This document shows, in pieces, positions 59,401 to 64,000 of a stretch of 64,000 bases of DNA. The translations under genes and the position numbers were made by a program. The notes under the pieces are model-generated. The model worked only from the letters and a program-made list of their open reading frames with translations, searched no databases and was not told the DNA's origin. How positions within the stretch are numbered: the stretch's first letter is position 1; the number at the start of each line of letters is the position of its first letter. This DNA comes from an uncultured Alistipes sp. (GTDB lineage Bacteria; Bacteroidota; Bacteroidia; Bacteroidales; Rikenellaceae), in contig CAJTLJ010000001.1 in the NCBI GenBank assembly GCA_910577475.1, positions 62,001 to 126,000 of the forward strand. The letters are read 5' to 3'.

Positions 59401-60019
59401 TGGCCCAGCCCGTGGAGTGTCGCCAGCCCTCGATGCGGCGGTCGCCGACCGCCTCGATGCGGGTGTCGGTCGCCTTGTCCCAGCAACCTCCGTTTTCGAG
59501 GTCGATGACGATGTCGGCATCCTCGGCCGCAGGGAACGTATAGCGGTGCAGCCCCACGCGCGCGGTGGCGGTCATTTCGGCCAGAATGCCGTAGCGGGTT
59601 AGCGGTACGGAGTAGTAGCCGGGCCGTGCGACCTCACGCGAACGGTCGGCGTAGGACCAGAGGCCCGAGGCGGGGTCGGCCTCCTCCCCGCGGGCATAGG
59701 TCACCCCGCCCGTGACGGGCATGACCGTGATGTCGAACAGGTCGCCGATACCGGTGCCGGAGAGGTGGGTATGCGAGAATCCGATGACGGTCGAATCGCT
59801 CTCGTGGTAGCCCGAGCACCAGTCCCACTGCTGGGGAATGCTCGTGGGCCCGAGCTGCACCATGCCGAAGGGGACATTGGCGCCGACGAAGACGTGACCG
59901 TGGCCGCCCGTGCCGATTTTCGGATCGACGAAGCGGGTGTAGTCGTCGCCGGACAGCGGGGCCTGCGTGCAGGCTGCGAAAAGAAGCAGTGTTCCGGCCA
60001 GTAATTTTGTCAGGTTCAT
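56480..60019 (-). CDS. GH92-GH125 bifunctional mannosidase, lipoprotein
   Basis: 1179 residues. Signal with lipobox (LLFAAC, Cys 17). Residues about 25-725 are a full GH92: FVDPKIGTGGHGHVF, YCEGNAWQYTW (acid) and GLSGNEDVGQMSAWYV (base). After a short linker, residues about 740-1175 are a full GH125 (exo-alpha-1,6-mannosidase) domain: RPAPEERLFRSEAVE, MFRNCFPNTLDTT, TGDIPAMWLRDSGAQVWPY (798-816), RKWEIDSHCYP, GVEMIWPMSIMMRA. In other Bacteroides mannan loci these are usually separate genes. The fusion looks original: one unbroken frame with no leftover signal peptide at the joint. It starts 1 bp after the preceding gene. Confidence 0.92.
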   Translation of the reverse strand: MNLTKLLAGTLLLFAACTQAPLSGDDYTRFVDPKIGTGGHGHVFVGANVPFGMVQLGPTSIPQQWDWCSGYHESDSTVIGFSHTHLSGTGIGDLFDITVMPVTGGVTYARGEEADPASGLWSYADRSREVARPGYYSVPLTRYGILAEMTATARVGLHRYTFPAAEDADIVIDLENGGCWDKATDTRIEAVGDRRIEGWRHSTGWAKDQRVYFSAEFSRPFAFERVGDHYARASFATADGEQVLLKVALSPVSVEGARANLAAELPGWDFDATAAAAGKAWNDELGKVRIETTDDTARKIFYTALYHAMIAPVSFCDVDGAYRGADGEVHADPGHAAYTVFSLWDTYRAKMPLLTLTQPERMTGIVGTMLDIADEQGRLPVWHLWGNETDCMVGNPGIVVVADAIVKNIPGIDRERAFEAIRRTAMNPDRGNGLRMKYGYIPCDLFNEAVAYDMEYAVADGAAARAAEVLGKAGDAEYFAARSRSYRNYFDRSTGFIRGRDSRGDWRTPFNPFSSEHRADDYCEGNAWQYTWLAPHDVQGLQDCFGSRGRMIEKLDSLFTVSSVIEGAETSPDISGLIGQYAHGNEPSHATLYLYAMLGQPWKTADKVRQVLTTLYHAEPDGLSGNEDVGQMSAWYVLSSLGIYEAEPAGGRYWFGSPLFDKAEIDVPGGTFTIVAENNSNENKYIRRVWLDGRPYTKPYIDYAEIMRGAELRFEMGAEPRVWYCADEPAEYADQRPAPEERLFRSEAVEAEIERVSALLTNDRLRWMFRNCFPNTLDTTVHYREDGEGNPDTYVYTGDIPAMWLRDSGAQVWPYVQLCAADPALQKMIAGVIRRQFKLINIDPYANAFNDGPTGRGEDVGYPGNEQSPWVFERKWEIDSHCYPIRLAHSYWKTTGDTSVFGPEWVDAMRSILATLKEQQMKEGPGDYIFLRRTDRQLDTRCHVGRGNPVKPVGLIASAFRPSDDATTFGFLVPSNFMAVTSLRKAAEILRTVNNEPELADGCAVLADEVAAALQKYAVVEHPEFGKIYAFEVDGFGGVQLMDDANVPSLLAMPYLGDVDRNDPIYENTRRFVWSTENPYFWRGAAGEGIGGPHIGVEMIWPMSIMMRAFTSTDDAEIRDCIVALMTTDAGTGFIHESFSRHDAANFTRPWFAWQNTLFGELILKLVNDGKVELLNSIR

Positions 60020-60020
60020 G

Positions 60021-62270
60021 TTATTTGTCGGTTTTAAGTTCGAAGGTCAGGTTCCGGCCCCGCAGCAGTTCGTCGTGCTGGAGACGGTATTTCGCGAGCG
60101 GCTTGCCGCCGAGGGTCATGCGGCGGATGTAAGGGCCGTCGCCGTGCTTCTCGATGGTGAGCGTGCCGTGCGGAGTGTCGATCTCGGCCCGGTCGAAAAG
60201 GGGCGTCGTAAGCGTGTAGTACGGCTCGCCCGGGCAATCGGGATAGAGCCCCAGCATCGAGAAGACGGCCCAGGCCGACATGGTGCCCGTGTCGTCGTTT
60301 CCGGGTATTCCGTCGGGGCGGGTGGTGAAGTGCTTGTCGAGCAGCCGTGCGACCTCGCGCTGGGTACGCCACTCCTCGCCGGGGAAGCGGCTGAAAAGGT
60401 AGGCATAGGCGATGTCGGGTTCGTTCGCAGGGTCGTACAGGCCCTCGTCGAAGACGCGTTGCAACTTCTCCACGAACTTACGCTTGCCACCCATCGCACG
60501 TGCCAGTCCCTCGACGTCGTGGGGCACGAAGAACGTATAGTTCCAGGCCGAACCCTCGTGGAAACCCGGAACGGGCTCGAAATTCTCGCCCTGCCGCGGA
60601 TCGAAGGGGGCGAGGAACTCCCCGTCGGGGTTGCGCGGACGCAGGGTGCCCGACTCTTCCGAGTAATAATGTTTCCAGCCCGCGGCGCGGCGGCGAAGTT
60701 CGGCGGCGAATTCGTGCTCGCCCCGCTCGGCGGCGAGCCACGCCAGCGCGGCGTCGGCGACGTAGTATTCCAGGGCATGCGACACGGAGTTGTCGCCCGA
60801 ATTGTCCCCAGCGAAATAACCCAGCGGAATATAGCCCCGCTCGATGTAGGGGTCGATGTCGGGCCGCATGGGATTCTGTGCGCCGGGGGTCGTCGCCGAA
60901 CGTTTCATCGCGGCGTAGGCCGCCTCCATGTCGAAGTCGCGCAGCCCCTTGCGCCACGTGTCGACGAGGACGGGAACGGCCGGGTCGCCCTCCATGGTGA
61001 AGGTCTCGCGGCCGTAGAGCTCCCATTTCGGGAGCCAGCCCCACTCCTGCGACATGGCGACCATCGAACGCACCATATCGAGCTGCCGCTCGGGATATGC
61101 GAGCGTCAGCAGCTGGTGGACATTGCGGTAGGTGTCCCACAGCGAGAAGACCGTGTAGCGGTCGCCGTCGGCCGAAACACCCGTTTCGCCCGAGCGCTCC
61201 ATGAGCGGATACTCCCCGTTCGTGTCGTTGAGCAGATTGGGATGGATCAGCGTATGATAGAGCGCCGTGTAGAAGACCGTCCGCTGCTCGGGCGTGCCGC
61301 CCTCGACGCGGATGCGCGAGAGGTCGTCGTTCCAGCGCCGTTCCGCCGCGGCATGCAGCCCGTCGAACGAATCGCCGGCCGCCTGCTCGGCATCGAGGTT
61401 GCGGCGGGCGTTGTCGATGCTGACATACGAAATGCCCATCCGCACCTCGACCTCCTCGCCCTCGCGCAGGTCGTCGAACGTGAACCAGTAGCCCACGTCG
61501 TCGCCCGAGAGCTCGCGGCCGTACTGCGTATAGAGCTTGTACTTGCCGTTATCGGGCGTCCACTCGGCCTCGACGCCCGTCATCGGGCGCTGCTTCTTCC
61601 AATAGCCCGAGGCAGACGGGGTACGGGAGACGCGGAGTACGAAGTAGACCGGGAAGACCTTCTGCGGGTTGTAGCAGAAGGTACCGAGGAGCTTCGAACC
61701 CTCGATCTCAGTGGCGCTGACGCGCCGCACCGTGGCACCACTCTCGTTGGTGAGCCCCTCGCCGAGGTTCAACAATATATGGCCCGTACCCTCCGGAAAG
61801 GTGTATCGTTCGGCCGAGGTGCGTGCCGTAGCCGTAGCCTCGGCACGGATGCCGTAGCGGTCGAGCGTCGCGGCGTAGTAGCCCGGCGAAGCGGTTTCGT
61901 CCCTATACGTCGTGCCGTACTCCCGGTAATCGACCGTGAGCGGACCCGCGGTAGCCATAGTCAGCAGGGCCCCCATTTCGGGACAGCCCACGCCGCTCAA
62001 GGCCCCGTGGGCGAAGCCCGTGAAGAACTTGTTATGGAACTCGTAGGGCGTCGACCACCACCGGGCGTCCTTGTCGTAGAGGTTCGCATCGGAGCCCATG
62101 ACGTTGAACGGCACCACGGACATCATGCCGTGCGGCACGACGGCGCCGGGATTGCAAGTGCCGAAGTTCGTCGTCCCGATAAAGGGGTCTACACAGTCGA
62201 CGGGCCGCTGGGCATGGACGCTGCCCGCGAGCGACAGGACTGTAATCAGGGCGGCTATTGCTTTTCGCAT
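60021..62270 (-). CDS. GH92 alpha-mannosidase, exported
   Basis: 749 residues with a cleavable signal peptide (1-20, SVHA) and no lipobox Cys. Motifs: DPFIGTTNFGTCNPGAVVPHGMMSVVPFN, GALSGVGCPEMG, WELYGRETFTMEGDPAVPVLVDTWRKG, the catalytic FHEGSAWNYTF and GIPGNDDTGTMSAWAVFSMLG. Compared with the other two GH92s, GQ before SAW is GT. The start used is MRKAIAALIT at 62270; longer frames read into manA. It lies 2 bp after manA and 1 bp before the fusion gene. The unlipidated form suggests a periplasmic site. Confidence 0.93.
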   Translation of the reverse strand: MRKAIAALITVLSLAGSVHAQRPVDCVDPFIGTTNFGTCNPGAVVPHGMMSVVPFNVMGSDANLYDKDARWWSTPYEFHNKFFTGFAHGALSGVGCPEMGALLTMATAGPLTVDYREYGTTYRDETASPGYYAATLDRYGIRAEATATARTSAERYTFPEGTGHILLNLGEGLTNESGATVRRVSATEIEGSKLLGTFCYNPQKVFPVYFVLRVSRTPSASGYWKKQRPMTGVEAEWTPDNGKYKLYTQYGRELSGDDVGYWFTFDDLREGEEVEVRMGISYVSIDNARRNLDAEQAAGDSFDGLHAAAERRWNDDLSRIRVEGGTPEQRTVFYTALYHTLIHPNLLNDTNGEYPLMERSGETGVSADGDRYTVFSLWDTYRNVHQLLTLAYPERQLDMVRSMVAMSQEWGWLPKWELYGRETFTMEGDPAVPVLVDTWRKGLRDFDMEAAYAAMKRSATTPGAQNPMRPDIDPYIERGYIPLGYFAGDNSGDNSVSHALEYYVADAALAWLAAERGEHEFAAELRRRAAGWKHYYSEESGTLRPRNPDGEFLAPFDPRQGENFEPVPGFHEGSAWNYTFFVPHDVEGLARAMGGKRKFVEKLQRVFDEGLYDPANEPDIAYAYLFSRFPGEEWRTQREVARLLDKHFTTRPDGIPGNDDTGTMSAWAVFSMLGLYPDCPGEPYYTLTTPLFDRAEIDTPHGTLTIEKHGDGPYIRRMTLGGKPLAKYRLQHDELLRGRNLTFELKTDK

Positions 62271-62272
62271 AA

Positions 62273-63241
62273 TCACAGATGGCTTGTCAACAGTTTCATC
62301 TCTCCTTCGGGGATGAAGCGGATGCTTCGGGCCGCGGCGGGCACGAGCAGCGTTTCGCCCTGCCGGAGCGGGGTTTCGCCGCCCTCGTCGTCCACCAGCA
62401 CGCCCCGGCCGGCGAGACACATCACCACCAGGAACGAATCGAGCTCCGAAAGGTCTTTTTCGGCCGGAGCGTCGAGGTCGTAGAGCGACGTCGTGAAGTA
62501 GGGGCACTCCACGAGCTGCGTCTCGCTATTCTTCTCCGACGCGTAGTGCGACCGGTAGTCCGGCAGTACGGTGTAGTCGATGGCATCCTTCGCCAGCTCG
62601 GTGTGCAACTCGCGGGGCTTGCCGTCCTTGCCCAGTCGGCCGTAATCGTAGATACGGTACGTCACGTCCGAAGTCTGCTGGATTTCGGCGACGAACGACC
62701 CTGCGCAGATGGCGTGCACGCGTCCCGCGGGCAGGAAAAAGAGGTCTCCGGGCTGCACGGCGTAGTCGCACAGCACGTCGGTCAGGGTGTTGTCCGCCAC
62801 GCGGCGCTCGTACTCCTCGGGGGTGATCTTCTGCGAGAAGCCCGCCTTGAGGTGGGCGCCGTTATCGGCGCCCACGACGTACCACATCTCCGTCTTGCCG
62901 TGCTTGCCGTGACGCATCTGCGACAGGGCATCGTCGGGGTGCACCTGGATCGAGAGGTCGTCGCGCGCGTCGATGAACTTCACCAGCAGCGGAAATTCGG
63001 TGCCGAAACGCTCGTAGACGGACTTACCGACGAGCGTCTCCTTGAGCTCGTCGATAAGCTGCGGCAGCGTGCGGCCCGCATAAGCCCCCCCGGCGACTAC
63101 GGATTCGTCGCCTGCGACGCCCGAGAGCTCCCAGCTCTCGCCGATATTGGGCATGGATGTATCGATGCCCTTGTAGGGCGCTATCTTGTCACCGCCCCAG
63201 ATCAGGGATTTGAGGATAGGTTCGAATCTGAAAGGTTTCAT
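62273..63241 (-). CDS. manA: Mannose-6-phosphate isomerase, type I
   Basis: 322 residues. It interconverts mannose-6-phosphate and fructose-6-phosphate. The zinc site is visible: QVHPDD (Gln and His), KTEMWYV (Glu) and FFLPAGRVHAI (His). IWGGDKIAPYKG at the N-terminus is typical. Overlaps the ROK gene stop by 4 bp (ATGA) and lies 2 bp before GH92, which ties mannose release directly to entry into glycolysis. Confidence 0.96.
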   Translation of the reverse strand: MKPFRFEPILKSLIWGGDKIAPYKGIDTSMPNIGESWELSGVAGDESVVAGGAYAGRTLPQLIDELKETLVGKSVYERFGTEFPLLVKFIDARDDLSIQVHPDDALSQMRHGKHGKTEMWYVVGADNGAHLKAGFSQKITPEEYERRVADNTLTDVLCDYAVQPGDLFFLPAGRVHAICAGSFVAEIQQTSDVTYRIYDYGRLGKDGKPRELHTELAKDAIDYTVLPDYRSHYASEKNSETQLVECPYFTTSLYDLDAPAEKDLSELDSFLVVMCLAGRGVLVDDEGGETPLRQGETLLVPAAARSIRFIPEGEMKLLTSHL

Positions 63242-64000
63242 TGTTCATTCTCTTTTTTGTCCAACATGGAGAGGGCGAATGCGTAGGCGCCGACGGAAAT
63301 GGCGCGGCTGGCGCCCAGCTTCGAAATCATCACGCCGATGCGCTTCTGCGGGTCGTAGGCCACATAGCGTTCGGAGCCATACACCTGCAGGGGACGCATG
63401 TCGCCGCGGGCGAAGGCCGCGAACTCGGCCTCGTCGTCCAGATCGTAGACCTTCATCTGCACGCGGTCGAGGGTGTCGCCGTTGAGCTGGCGCATCTTCG
63501 CGCGCAGCTCCCCGAGCAGCGCCGGCATGATGTATTTGCGCGCTGCGGTGATTCCGCCGCCGATCACGATGAGTCCGTCCGTCAGGGTCACGGCCGTAGC
63601 CATGGCGTCGCCCGCGATCTCGCCCAGTTCGGCGAACGCGGCCTTGGCGGCCTCGGCATCGCCCTCGCGCTTCCCGTCGGCGATCTCGCAGATCTCTTTG
63701 GGTTCGAACCCGTGGTCGGGATTACCCGAGAGCTCGCCGTAGACGCGCTTCACGGCACGCACGGCCACCCCCTCCTCGACGATGACGTCGGGCATCTTCT
63801 TGTGGCGCAGGCAGAAGGTCTCCACGCACGAGTTGTCGCCGCGGTTCAGTTCGCCGCCCACGACCATGCCCACGCCGAAGCCCGTTCCGAAGGTGTAGCC
63901 CAGCAGATTGCGGTAACGCTTCGCGCTGCCGGCCTTGTCCAGCCGGGCGTTCACCTCGGGCAGGGCGCCGCCCAGCGCCTCGCCATAGGCGAACAGGTCG
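63238..64000 (-). CDS. ROK-family sugar kinase, C-terminal part (gene enters from beyond the window)
   Basis: At least 254 residues; the N-terminal ATP-binding part lies outside. Visible: LFAYGEALGGALP, YTFGTGFGVGMVVGGEL, and the phosphate-binding VIGGGITAA. The usual zinc motif CxCGxxGCxE of ROK kinases is replaced by CVETFCLRHKK. The gene precedes manA with overlap, so phosphorylation of mannose (or another released hexose) is the likely role. It may continue as one operon with upstream genes out of view. Confidence 0.88.
   Translation of the reverse strand, partial: DLFAYGEALGGALPEVNARLDKAGSAKRYRNLLGYTFGTGFGVGMVVGGELNRGDNSCVETFCLRHKKMPDVIVEEGVAVRAVKRVYGELSGNPDHGFEPKEICEIADGKREGDAEAAKAAFAELGEIAGDAMATAVTLTDGLIVIGGGITAARKYIMPALLGELRAKMRQLNGDTLDRVQMKVYDLDDEAEFAAFARGDMRPLQVYGSERYVAYDPQKRIGVMISKLGASRAISVGAYAFALSMLDKKENEQ

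Noticed and set aside
1..64000. CRISPR arrays, rRNA genes, transposases or prophage genes
   Set aside because: No regularly spaced short repeats, ribosomal RNA sequence, transposase or phage structural gene was recognised on either strand.

Overview
The window looks like chromosome of a GC-rich gut Bacteroidales, most likely Alistipes or a close relative in Rikenellaceae. The evidence is the family mix: TonB-dependent receptors, a fimbrillin/FISUMP-type lipoprotein, GH92/GH125 mannosidases, a Porin_10-type porin, DUF4923 and DUF4465 proteins. Promoters also fit the Bacteroidota pattern, with a TAnnTTTG element at -7 and often a TTG/TTTG 19-20 bp further upstream, and Shine-Dalgarno sequences are weak or absent. 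The genus is inferred from this content and not proven. There is no phage, insertion sequence or CRISPR array. Genes are dense and mostly in short operons.

Layout. 1-2922 (minus): a carboxypeptidase-regulatory-domain TonB receptor followed by a cut-off lipoprotein. 3192-5518 (minus): manC-murF. 5799-9476 (plus): pssA, a Porin_10-like porin and a lytic transglycosylase. 9547-11591: divergent FadR-type regulator and alginate-lyase-type polysaccharide lyase. 11661-13322 (minus): AspT/YidE-like transporter. 13551-19362 (plus): OPT peptide transporter, pepT, glutamine-dependent nadE and a DUF4923 protein. 19363-19773: palindromic intergenic repeats. 19774-23388 (minus): asnS, rpoN and a PAP2-like membrane protein. 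23528-25897 (plus): a GH2-like protein lacking catalytic residues, rlmH and a LuxR-type regulator. 25970-28750 (plus): TonB receptor plus calycin-like lipoprotein. 28884-33017 (plus): nadC, an LTA-synthase-like enzyme and a DUF2156-GNAT fusion. 33131-36861 (plus): a 52-residue acidic protein and a large lipoprotein with two FISUMP-like repeats.

37006-41846 (plus): DUF4465 lipoprotein, FecCD permease, ABC ATPase, a two-gene ThrE exporter and a DUF6064-like membrane protein. 41960-44359 (plus): GH78-like rhamnosidase. 44387-45977 (minus): EamA transporter and nitroreductase. 45978-46281: more palindromic repeats. 46282-52805 (minus): a complete urease operon (ureA, B, C, E, F, G, D) ending in a urea transporter. 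52953-53330 (plus): crcB. 53448-53521: tRNA-Asp, followed by a beheaded nucleotidyltransferase/HEPN gene. 54243-64000 (minus): a mannan or N-glycan operon of ROK kinase, type I mannose-6-phosphate isomerase, GH92, a GH92-GH125 fusion and a second lipoprotein GH92.

How genes work together. The mannosidases release mannose, and the ROK kinase and ManA can convert it to fructose-6-phosphate. ManC links mannose-1-phosphate to GDP-mannose. The urea transporter and urease supply ammonia. OPT and PepT import and trim peptides. NadC and NadE are two steps of NAD synthesis. The items most worth following up are the GH92-GH125 fusion, the LTA-synthase/DUF2156-GNAT pair, the small protein leading the FISUMP operon, the GH2-like pseudoenzyme, the HEPN remnant beside tRNA-Asp and the palindromic repeats.
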